The notes beneath the pieces are model-generated. The model worked only from the letters and a program-made list of their open reading frames with translations, ran no database searches and had not been told where the DNA came from. A stretch of DNA of 64,000 bases from Wurfbainia villosa (taxonomy: Eukaryota; Streptophyta; Magnoliopsida; Zingiberales; Zingiberaceae). This document shows positions 1-9,640 of the stretch, in pieces; positions within the stretch are counted from its first letter, which is position 1, and each line of letters begins with the position of its first letter. Made by a program: the position numbers and the translations under genes. The stretch lies in contig CM045987.1 in the NCBI GenBank assembly GCA_025175895.1, positions 35,738,113-35,802,112 of the forward strand. The letters are read 5' to 3'.

Positions 1-344
1 ACCGTGGGACGGTCATGCTAGGTATAGTCGCACGCGACACAGACATGTCGCATGGCACAGCCCGACTGTGTCGTGTCCTGATGCCTTGTCTTCTCTGTTT
101 TTGGCAACTTTTTCCCTCTATAAATAAGGCTCTTGATGAAACCCTAGGAGATGAATTTTTCATGACTTTCAGGGCGTCGTCTCCTCTTTTTTTTCTCTTC
201 TTCTCTAAGTTTCGACTAGTGACGAGCGGAGAGGAAGGCTTGTGGCCTTTGGAAGGTTGTCTCGTGAAGATCCGGCGTGGATACCGATAGAGACAAGGTT
301 CGTCAATCTTGCTCGTGGTTTCTACGGATCTCTAAAGGATCAAA
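1..344. other. LTR-like or promoter-like sequence cut by the copia insertion
   Basis: No convincing gene. A TATAAATA box lies at 119-126, followed by a pyrimidine-rich leader-like stretch (about 175-215), which resembles the U3-R-U5 region of a plant LTR. Short GCGACAC/GTGTCGC motifs occur in the first 75 bases. The sequence stops exactly where the copia LTR begins at 345, so it is probably the target of that insertion. A 91-codon open frame here has no recognisable domain and I do not call it a gene. The identity of the LTR-like element is unknown. Confidence 0.35.
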
Positions 345-2088
345 TGTTGGGAATCCTATGCGATAAATAAGAAAATCGCAGCAGAAAAAGGATCCCTCGA
401 GCAATCCATGCGAAAGAAAATTGATACTAGAGAATAGATCTATAAATCTCTATCCTATAGGGTATACCTTTTTTTATCCCGCTTGTCCACGGTCCATCGG
501 ATCTCTTGCACGTTCAAGTATACGTGCCTCTATGGTATCCACACGAACACTCTTTGGAAAAAGGTTGTGCTAGCAACACCACAAAAGATGTTAGGCCAAG
601 AGAAGATTTCGGCCAAGGGAAGAAGAGGGAAAACACAAAGGCAATTTTCAACCAACAACATCATGATCCAAGGCCCCCTTTTTATATTCATTCCATGAAT
701 ATGAAAGGTTCCATCCAACCCTTGGTTTTCCCTCTTCAATGCATGATTAATCCACATTAATCATGCATGAAAAGAGGTTTCATCCAACTCTTGGTTTCCC
801 TCTTCAATGCATGATTAATCCACATTAATCATGCATGATGAATTTATACCATCCAAATTGATTTGAGTCCTCCATTTATCCAACTTTTGATTTTCCCTCT
901 TCAATGCATGATTAATCCACATTAATCATGCATGATGAATTTATTCCTTCCAAATTGATCTGAGTCTAACTCAAGTCAAATCAATTTGAGTCGAACTCAA
1001 ACTCGGTCATTTAATTTGAGTCCAACTCAATTCCAATCCTTTCAATGAATCCTATTCAATGCCTAATGGTTTATTTAGTCAAACTAAAATGAATGTCATC
1101 TCCAAAATAACATGTTTTTTGTGTGTGACCCTATAGATTTTTATAACGTTGGCAATGTCTCTAAACCACTTTAGACACATAAGCAATGAGCGGCATCTAG
1201 CAATGCATAACTGCTACCCAAGTTATGAAAATGTCAAGATCCGACAAAACCTTTCTGTGACTATTATCTTGTATGATGGTGTCCTTCTATCCTGATATCT
1301 TAGATCGATCAATGAGGCATAGATCGTGTCATCCCCTTATCGATCTTTATGTTTCTTGATCCCCAAGTAGACTGACTCAAACAAATGAGCTCAATATCTC
1401 ATATTGACTCATTTGAGCATGGTCATGCATTTCGTGGTCATACTCTATCAAGAGGCCAAAAATATCACTCTCGTCATATGGGAGGGATAAATCTCATCTA
1501 TATCGCTCACATCCCTCCGCATAATTTGTTACATACCCAGTGATCGCGTTTATAGTCCACCCTATTACGGGTGACGTTTGTCGATACCAAAGTACATAGT
1601 TCCATATGTAGGGAACCGTAGTGATTTCAGGTCTAAGGACTATTCATACTAATAGTCACATGAGAAAGTTTATGACAAACATATAACAATCCATGAAACT
1701 TTCTCATGGCGGATCAATTCAGTACATATATTCTCCAATATATATACTCATGTGTCAATGTGATATCACATATCCATGACTTGTGAGATCAAATCATCTA
1801 TTGACCTACAGGCTAGTCTCAATGTATTAATATATCCCTTTGTCTATTAATGCAATACTTGACTAGGAATGTTTAAGAATAGCGTTCTCTATAGTTTCAC
1901 ATAATCAATTCTACCAATTGATATACTGTAGATTAGAACCTACTATTCAAGGGCATTATTATATTTATTTGGCTGGCACACGCATAAAGTAAATATAATA
2001 ATCAATCTTTGTCTGTTATTAATGAAATATGATACATATGATCCCTAATCAATCATCTCATAATTGGCACTGAGGGCTGACACTAACA
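345..2088 (-). repeat. 3' LTR of the copia element (complete, 1744 bp)
   Basis: On the plus strand it begins TGTTGGGAATCC and ends CACTAACA; on the element strand it therefore begins TGTTAGTG and ends GGATTCCCAACA. The first 0.8 kb is repeated at 7320-8147. It contains three tandem copies of a unit with a strong hairpin (see 739-933) and a run of short GAGTC/AACTCAA repeats near 960-1035. No open frame of note. Confidence 0.93.
739..933. repeat. Three tandem perfect hairpins inside the LTR
   Basis: Positions 739-768, 807-836 and 904-933 each hold a 13-bp arm (ATGCATGATTAAT), a CCAC loop and the exact reverse-complement arm. The truncated 5' LTR has the same triplet at 7728-7757, 7797-7826 and 7917-7946, the last with one arm mismatch. 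Confidence 0.9.
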
Positions 2089-2100
2089 ATCTCCCACTAG
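2089..2100 (-). promoter_or_regulatory. Polypurine tract of the copia element
   Basis: On the minus strand the sequence next to the 3' LTR is CTAGTGGGAGAT, the usual position and composition of the plus-strand DNA primer in plant copia elements. Confidence 0.75.
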
Positions 2101-2108
2101 CACTAGTG

Positions 2109-3787
2109 TCAATCACTGCAATCTCTAAGACCCAGTGACCTAGTATGACCATCATGCTTCCTCTGTGCCAAAGCCTTGATCAAGGGATCCGCAATGTTAG
2201 CATCAGTACCTTCTCTGCATATCCGTACATCTTCTCTATCGATGATCTCTCGAATGAGGTGATACCACCGTAGTATATGTTTGGAACGCTGGTGAGAACG
2301 AGGTTCCTTAGCCTGTGCTTTAGCCCCATTGTTGTCAAAATAAAGCTCTATAGGGCTCACGATACTAGGAACTACACCAAGCTCAAAAACAAACTTCCTA
2401 ATTCAAACAGCCTCCTTTGCCATATCAGAAGCAGCAATATACTCGGCCTCTGTAGTAGAATCCGCGACTATGTCTTGCTTTGAACTCTTTCAGCTCACAG
2501 CACCACCATTTAAACAAAAGACATACCCTGACTGCGATCTGTAATCGTCTTTGTCCGTTTGGAAGCTAGCATCGCTGTAACCCTTTACAACGAGCTCTTC
2601 ATTGCCTCCAAATATCAAGAAATATTCTTTAGTTCTTCTCAAGTACTTAAAAATATTCTTGACAGCTATCCAGTGACTGTCATCTGGATCTGACTGGTAC
2701 CTACTCGTCATGCTTAAAACATACGAGACATCAGGACGAGTGCATAGCATGGAGTACATAATAGATCCTATAGCAGATGCGTAAGAAATCTGATCCATGC
2801 GTTCCCTTTCTTCCTTAGAAGAAGGGCATTGAGCCTTCGAAAGGTCACACCATATGACATTGACAGAAATCCTTTCTTGAAATTCTGCATGACAAAACGT
2901 TTAAGCACCTTGTCAATATATGCACTCTGACTTAGGCCAAGCAATCTCTTAGATATATCTGTATAGATCTTAATGCCTAAAATGTAGGTTGTTTCACCCA
3001 AGTCCTTCATTGAGAAACAATTCCCAAGTCAAGTCTTCATAGACTGCAGCGTAGGGATGTCGTTTTCCATGAGAAGTATGTCATCAATATACAAGATGAG
3101 AAAGATAACTATGCTCTCACTAACCCTCTTGTAGACATAGGGTTCATCTTCATTCTTGATGAAACCAAACTGTTTGATTGCATCATCGAATCGAAGATTT
3201 CAGCTTCTAGATGCTTGCTTTAAACCATAAATAGACCTTTGCAGCTTGCATACTTTGCCAGCATGCTTTGGATATATAAAACCCTCAGGTTGTGTCATGT
3301 ACACGTCCTCGAGGAGGTTTTCATTCAGAAACGCAGTTTTGACATTCATTTGTCAGATCTCATAATCGTAGTAAGCTGCAATAGCAAGCATGATCCGAAT
3401 AGACTTAATCATCGCAATTGGTAAAAAAGTTTCATCACAGTCAATACCATGAATCTGTTTGAAACCTTTAGCTACGAATCACCCTTTATAGGTATGCATA
3501 AGACCATCCATGTCAGTCTTTCTCTTAAAGACCCACTTACACCCAATGAGTTTGACCCCTTCAGGTGGATCAACCAAAGTCCATACTTGGTTAATGTACA
3601 TGGATTCCATTTCCGATCTCATGGCCTCTAGCCATTTCTCAGAATCTAGGCTCATCACGACTTCCTGATAGGATGTAGGCTCGTTCAACTCAACAAGCAT
3701 AACGTCATCATCATCAGACAAGATAAATGAATATCTCGCCGACGACGATCCTATCGACCGCAAGAGGTCGTCTACTAACAGTGTCAT
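2109..3787 (-). pseudogene. Copia reverse transcriptase and RNase H, degenerate
   Basis: The reverse transcriptase N-terminus lies at 3479-3787, with the conserved stretch around WTLVDPPEGVKLIGCKWVFK. The catalytic YIDD is encoded at 3080-3091. The thumb/connection region is at 2768-3010 and RNase H at 2109-2798, ending in the conserved NNGAKAQAKEPRSHQRSKHI segment. Two tryptophan codons have become TGA: at 3200-3202 (after GLKQASRS) and at 2490-2492 (after GGAVS). Frame changes also occur between the segments. These proteins would copy the element RNA and remove the RNA strand; this copy cannot make an intact enzyme. Confidence 0.9.
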
Positions 3788-3930
3788 TGCTCCACAACTT
3801 CAGGCAACAATCTCATCATCCACAACACTTTGTGGTGCCTGTTCAATTTCCATCTCAATGCTATTTTTATCTTGAATTTCTTCAAGATGTATTTTACTCT
3901 CACTAGTTCTTCTAGAGTTAAACTCTCTTT

Positions 3931-4759
3931 CTAGAAATACTCCATTTCTAGCGACAAACACTTTGCCTTGTGTGGGATTGTAGAAGTAATAACCTTTGTT
4001 TCCTTAGGATATCCTACAAAGTAGCACTTGTCTGATTTGGGGTCTAGTTTGTCGGAGACTTGAAGTCGAACATAAGCCTCACATCCCCAAATCTTCATAA
4101 AAGACATCTTGGACCTCTTCCCAGTCCATATCGTATATGGTGTCTTTATGACTGCCTTAGATGGGACGCGGTTAAGTGTGAAAGCAGTCGTCTCTAAAGC
4201 ATATCCCCAGAAGAAAGAAGGAAGATTTGTGTGGCTCACCATGGATCGTACCATATCTAATAATGTACGATTTTTCCTTTCTGATACATCATTCCACTGT
4301 GGTGTTCCAAGTGGAGTGAGTTGAGATATAATCCCAAACTCAATGAGATAATCATGAAAAGCTTGGCTAAGGTATTCCCCATCTCGATCTGATCGAAGCA
4401 CTTTTATACTCTTACCAAGTTGGTTTTGTACTTAATTTTTGAATTCTTTGAACTTTTCAAATGACTCATATTTGTGTCTCATAAGATACACATCCATATC
4501 TACTGAAATCATCGGTAAAAGTAATGAAGTACTGATAGCCTCCTCTAGCTGCTACATTGAAAGGCTCACATACATCAGTATGTATGAGTTCTAACAAATC
4601 AGTAGCTCGTTCGTCATGTCCACTAAATGGAGTCTTGGTCATCTTGCCTAGAAGACAAGATTTGCATATCTCATATGATTCAAAATCAAATGAGTCCAGT
4701 AATCCATCCTTATAGAGCTGAGATATGCGACTCTCATTTACATGACTCGGGCGACAATG
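3931..4759 (-). pseudogene. Copia integrase, degenerate
   Basis: The C-terminal part of the catalytic core is open at 3931-4401 (LRSDRDGEYLSQAF, then the ERKNRTLLDMVRSM segment with the catalytic Glu). The preceding zinc-finger-side and first-Asp part can be read in 4401-4759 (ICKSCLLGKMTKTPF, ELIHTDVCEPF, GGYQYFITFTDDFSRYG). The two parts are separated by a two-base frameshift near 4495 and an in-frame TAA at 4432-4434. The family inserts the DNA copy into the host chromosome; here the gene is broken. Confidence 0.88.
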
Positions 4760-6046
4760 TCAGAGATATGTTTGGTTCAGATCATTAGATTTGAAATGTT
4801 TGGTATTTATGTTATAGACTGGGGTTTCAAGATCTAGATGATAGAGACCATTCACAAGATGTGCACTACAAAAACACATATCATTTAAATAAACGAAACA
4901 ACATTTGTCCTTTATTACAAATGAGAAACCTTTCTTGTCTAAACAAGAAACGGAGATAATATTTTTCGTCAAGACAGACACATAACAACAGTCCTCTAGT
5001 TCTAAGATAAGCCCAGTGGACAAAGATAAGGAATATGTCCCTACAGCGATGGCGGCAACCTTTGCTCCATTGCCTACCCGTAGGTTCACTTCGCCCTTCG
5101 TCAATGATCTAGTCTTTCGAAGGCCCTGCACATTGGTACAAATGTGAAAAGCACAGCCGGTATTTAATACCCAAGAAGATGAGATTGATAAATTGACTTC
5201 TATAGCATGTATATCTGAGGCAAAAGTCTCACTTCTCTTCATTTTCACCTCTTCCAGGTATAGCTTGCAGTTCCTCTTCCAATGCCCGGTCTCACTGCAG
5301 TGGAAGCATTCTCCTTCCTTAGACACCCCTCCTTTAGGTTTCAATGCATTTGCTTTGCCTTTGCCTTTGGCTTGAGTCTTACCCTTACCTTTAGACTTCT
5401 GCTTGCCTTTGCCTTTGTTCACCATCAAAATGGTATCAAGCTTTGTCTTCTTAAGGTTGAGTTCAGCAGTTCGTAACATGCTCAATAACTCAGATAAAAG
5501 CTTGTAAATTTCATTCATGTTATAGTTCATGACAAATTGATTGTAGCCTTCTGGCAGTGACTGCAGAACAAGATCAGTGGCCAGCTCTTGGCCCAATGGA
5601 AATCCCAATCTCTGTAGGTTCTCAACGTACCCAATCATCTTGAGTACATGAGTGCTTATGGGAGTTTCTTCTTGCATTTTGCATTGAAATAAGGCCTTTG
5701 ATACTTCGTATCTCTCGTGTCTTGTTTGTCCTTGATATAGTTGTTTCAAATGTTCAACCATACTATAGGCATCCATGTTCTCATGTTGCTTCTGAAGCTC
5801 AGAGGTCATGGTGGCAAGCACAAGGCATGATACATCCAATGCGTCGTCTTGATGCTTCTTATAAGCATCCTTGTCAGCACGAGTGGCCGTAGGGACGGGT
5901 GGTTCAGAAGTGGACTCTAGACGATTTCGTTCTTCGCTGAGGACTATCTCAAGTTCTGCATACCGATCCGGGAAGTTAGCTCCAGTGAGCTTGTCCTTAT
6001 CAAGGACAGATCGCAGAAAGAGTGTGTTCGACATATTTGATGTCAT
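4760..6046 (-). CDS. Copia gag with zinc knuckle and start of protease
   Basis: An open frame of 428 codons, the best preserved part of the element. Residues about 1-200 are the copia capsid domain. A lysine/glycine-rich segment (MVNKGKGKQKSKGKGK) precedes a CCHC zinc knuckle (CFHCSETGHWKRNC). The protease begins at about residue 290 with WVLNTGCAFHIC. Its active-site Asp-Thr-Gly reads Asn-Thr-Gly because the codon at 5162-5164 is AAT, which should inactivate the protease. Gag packages element RNA into particles in the cytoplasm. The start codon is the first ATG of the frame, 1.26 kb downstream of the primer-binding site. Confidence 0.9.
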   Translation of the reverse strand: MTSNMSNTLFLRSVLDKDKLTGANFPDRYAELEIVLSEERNRLESTSEPPVPTATRADKDAYKKHQDDALDVSCLVLATMTSELQKQHENMDAYSMVEHLKQLYQGQTRHERYEVSKALFQCKMQEETPISTHVLKMIGYVENLQRLGFPLGQELATDLVLQSLPEGYNQFVMNYNMNEIYKLLSELLSMLRTAELNLKKTKLDTILMVNKGKGKQKSKGKGKTQAKGKGKANALKPKGGVSKEGECFHCSETGHWKRNCKLYLEEVKMKRSETFASDIHAIEVNLSISSSWVLNTGCAFHICTNVQGLRKTRSLTKGEVNLRVGNGAKVAAIAVGTYSLSLSTGLILELEDCCYVSVLTKNIISVSCLDKKGFSFVIKDKCCFVYLNDMCFCSAHLVNGLYHLDLETPVYNINTKHFKSNDLNQTYL

Positions 6047-7306
6047 GGTGATCTACAATACAGAAATACAAAAATGTATCATATTTTAATCATTTAATTA
6101 GACCTTTAACTAAATGATTCTCCCACTGGTCACAAAGTGGGACAAGATCCATATTATACCGCATCTTGAGTTAGCTTTAGCTAATCGCTCAAGACTCGTA
6201 TAAGTTAGGTAAGTAACTTGTACCAATTACATTTAATGTAACTCTTGTATATTATGAACAACATTATTTGTTCATTGTGCCCATCGCATGAGATATCCTT
6301 CTAAATTACCATTCATCTTGAGTTAGCTTTGGCTAATCGCTCAATATTTGTATAATATAGGTAGATGTCTCATATGAGCTATGCCTCTAAGTTCATCAAT
6401 CTAATTGAGAGAGCTTAGTTAAGTCAAACCTAAAGTTTAATAGGCGGACATCACAATTGTCCTGTCGTACTTTACCGAGATAAATCGAGTCACTTTGCTT
6501 TAGCAAATGCACTACGATTGAACAATGTAATAGTAAGTATTAAACTTTGGTAGACATATAATAAGTGACCTTAATTTTGTGACAACTAACTACGCATGCA
6601 TCACATACAAACATCACATGCATCACATATAACCATAGCATATACCAACATATAAGCATAAATGTGGCATGGTTATGGCCCGAATCTACGATCTCCTCAA
6701 ACCAATGAGAAGAGCGATGGGTCAACCTAAGGATGGCATCTTCTCCAAGTGCATCCTTTGGTTGTTATGTGTCGTCGGCATCCTTCTTGTAATTTCATCC
6801 TCCAATAGACTTTCCACTCATCATTTTGTACATTACAAAATAAGAATACTCAAGTTACATTCGAGTCTAGATCTATTTTACACTTGGATAAATAGGGAGG
6901 CACGATTCGCAGACCGTATTATGAATTACAATATGCACACACAACACAACCACAATCACATTAGGGTTACGGGTCATCACCATGCACCATGGCATACATC
7001 GTTCACATAGATTTATGACATAGAGATTTTATTATGGTGCTACGCACGACTTATAAGTCGTTACGACACGGCGATCCTGCTAGTTCATCATAATGAACCC
7101 AAGACCCTTTCTTGCCACTGTAGCAATTTTAGATGATAGATCCGAACGGCAAACATACTGTTCGATCAACAAATATGTCATGCATATCTTGTTGCACAAA
7201 ATCACCTAAACAATCGTGCATGCACCATAATAAACCTCGTATACTAAATTTTATATCACATATAAAATGACCTATGACGATCTTTATGTATGATCTTTCG
7301 CAAGTG
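6047..7306 (-). other. Untranslated leader of the copia element
   Basis: No coding signal on either strand. It contains a repeated module: a TTGAGTTAGCTTT-GCTAATCGCTCAA segment appears near 6167-6194 and again near 6316-6343, in a repeat period of about 145 bases. The related element downstream also has a tandem-repeat leader. Confidence 0.6.
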
Positions 7307-7318
7307 GCTCTGATACCA
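7307..7318 (-). promoter_or_regulatory. Primer-binding site (initiator Met-tRNA type)
   Basis: The minus strand reads TGGTATCAGAGC, the standard complement of the plant initiator tRNA-Met 3' end, one base inside the 5' LTR boundary at 7320. Confidence 0.92.
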
Positions 7319-7319
7319 C

Positions 7320-8147
7320 TATTGGGAATCCTATGCGATAAATAAAAAAATCGCAGCGGAAAAAGAATCCCTTGAGCGATCCATGCGAAAGAAAACTCAT
7401 ACTAAAGAATAGATCTATAAAGTCCTATCCTATAGAATATACCTTTGATGCGTGCCCTTTGTTTATCCCGCTTGTCCACGGTCCGTCGGATCTCTTGCAC
7501 GTTCAAGTGTATGTGCCTCTATGGTATCCACACGAACACTCTTTGAAAAAAGGTTGTGCTAGCAACACCACAAAAGATGCTAGGCCAAGAGAAGATTTCG
7601 GCCAAGGGAAGAAGAGGGAAAAAACAAAGGCAATTTTCAACCAACAACATCATGATCCAAGGCCCCCTTTTTATATTCATCCCATGAATATGAAAGGTTT
7701 CATCCAACCCTTGGTTTTCCCTCTTCAATGCATGATTAATCCACATTAATCATGCATGAAAAGAAGTTTCATCCAACTCTTGGTTTTCCCTCTTCAATGC
7801 ATGATTAATCCACATTAATCATGCATAATGAATTTATACCATCCAAATTGATTTGAGTCCAACTCAAGTCAAATCAATTTGAGTCCATTCATCCAACTTT
7901 TGATTTTCCTTCTTCAATGCATGATTAATCCACATTAATTATGCATGATGAATTTATTCCATCCAAATTGATTTGAGTCTAACTCAAGTCAAATCAATTT
8001 GAGCCCAACTCAAACTCGGCCATTTAATTTGAGTCTAACTCAATTTCAATCCTTTCAATGAATCTAATTCAATGCCTAATTGTTTATTTAGTCAAATTAA
8101 AATGAATGTCATCTCCAAAATAACATGTTCTTTATGTGTGACTCTAT
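7320..8147 (-). repeat. 5' LTR of the copia element, truncated
   Basis: Aligns from its first bases (TATTGGGAATCC; the terminal TG has become TA) with 345-1130. Similarity ends around 8147 after GTGTGACTCTAT, so roughly the distal 915 bases are absent. The break abuts the leader-like sequence of a second copia element. Confidence 0.88.
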
Positions 8148-8292
8148 TATTGTATGAGATAATATGTAGGATAATCATAAGTATTTATTAGTTAATGATG
8201 AGACCTAGAATAGATTCAAAATCCCTTTATACAAATTAGGGCTAACCTCTTTCATTAATATGATGAGAACCAAAGTTCATTATCAAGTTTAG

Positions 8293-8712
8293 GTTGTTGG
8301 ACTCTCTCCAAGCCTAGCTTAACAATGAATATATTCAAACTATTTGAGACTCGATTTTCGATTTAAATAGTCATACCAAAGTCCAAGTTTCTAGTTTGGA
8401 TTATTGGACTCTCTCCAAGTCTGACTAGAAAATTAGATATATTTGAACCATTTAAATTCGATCTCATGATTAATGAAACAGTCATAACTTGAAGTATTAA
8501 TTTGTTGGACTCTCTCCAGGATTAATGTGGATAAAGGTGAAATTAAGTGATATACATTGAATGTATATATATGTTAATAAGTTAACAACCTAATGTTTTA
8601 TACAAAGATTCAATTAGTTGATAATATAATGTGATAATTATATATATGATATATAATTAGCACTATTGATACCTACCGTTATAACTAAGAATGGTTTGTT
8701 GGACTCTCTCTG
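8293..8712 (+). repeat. Diverged tandem repeats carrying GTTGGACTCTCTCC
   Basis: The motif TTGGACTCTCTCC or a one-base variant occurs at about 8297, 8404, 8505 and 8698. Flanking bases (CAAGTTT before, CAAG after) also repeat, giving a period of about 105 bases for the first three copies and about twice that for the fourth. It lies upstream of gag, in the leader position. Confidence 0.75.
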
Positions 8713-8903
8713 AGATTGTTTTTAGCTACAATGGATATCAACCCACACTAGAAGAAAAACTACCAACTCTCAAAATCAAAATAAGAGCTCTTGAATTTGA
8801 CAAAATAGGAGTTTTTGCCAATGTAAATTGTTTGCATTTACAAATAAATTCATCTCTCTAATACATTTTATTTGTATGTCTAGGATAATCTGGTTAGAAT
8901 AAC

Positions 8904-9640
8904 ATGCCTACCTCAATTAATTTAAGGTCAATTTTCGAAGCCAATAAACTGACTGACCCAAACTTCTTGGACTGGCTTCGCAACTTGAGAATTGTTCTCA
9001 AGATTGAGAAGCTAGCTTATGTTTTTGAAGATGGTCTTCCCCAATGTCCTACAGACGATGCTTCTAGTGACCAAAAGTTAGCCTACCAAAAACATATTAT
9101 TGACCCTGACATAGCAAGCTGCATTATGTTAGCTTTGATGTCCCCTGAGTTGCAAAAGCAACATTAGCATATGAATGCTTATACAATTGTCTTTCATCTT
9201 CGTGAACTATTCGACGAGCAAGCTAGATCTGAAAGGTTCGAGATCACTAAGCTTCTCTTTCACTCGAAGATGCAGGAGGGTTCATCTGCGGTGCAATATG
9301 CACTGAAGATGAATGACTATATTAAGCGGTTGACATCATTAAGTATTGATTTAATTCTGCATAGTTTGACTAATAGCTATTCATAATTTATGAAGAACTA
9401 TTAGATGAACAAAATTGAGTCCACTATACTCGAACTGATAAACATGCTCAAAACAATGAAGTCATCTATTAAGAAGAAACAGAATGTGATGCTGATTGTG
9501 TCCTCAAAGGAAGGTTCTAAAAGAAAGTCAACTACTAAAGCCAAAGAGAAGAAAAAGACTAAGAAGGAAGAACTAATCCCGAAAGGTACTTGCCATCATT
9601 GTAGCAAAGAGGGATACTAGAAGAGAAATTGAAAGCATTA
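8904..9640 (+). pseudogene. Copia gag, interrupted
   Basis: Open blocks at 8904-9167, 9171-9386 and 9405-9620 encode the copia capsid region (LTDPNFLDWLRNLRIVL, LMSPELQKQH, FHSKMQEGSSAVQYALKM) and a lysine-rich tail. The zinc knuckle starts CHHCSKEGY but then meets TAG and TGA codons, and the expected His is Tyr. Stop codons at 9165-9167 and 9384-9386 split the gene. Confidence 0.85.

Larger units (their letters stand above)
345..8147 (-). mobile_element. Ty1/copia LTR retrotransposon, degenerate, 5' LTR truncated
   Basis: Read on the minus strand the order is 5' LTR, primer-binding site, leader, gag-protease, integrase, reverse transcriptase, RNase H, polypurine tract, 3' LTR. Integrase before reverse transcriptase defines Ty1/copia. 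The left (3') LTR, 345-2088, is complete with TG...CA ends. The right (5') LTR starts at 7320 and matches the 3' LTR for about 830 bases, then similarity stops near 8147, so about 0.9 kb of it is missing. No target duplication can be scored because that end is lost. The coding region has stops and frameshifts, so the copy is not autonomous. Confidence 0.93.

Noticed and set aside
15..290. 91-codon open frame at the left edge
   Set aside because: No domain; the region looks like LTR leader with a TATA box.
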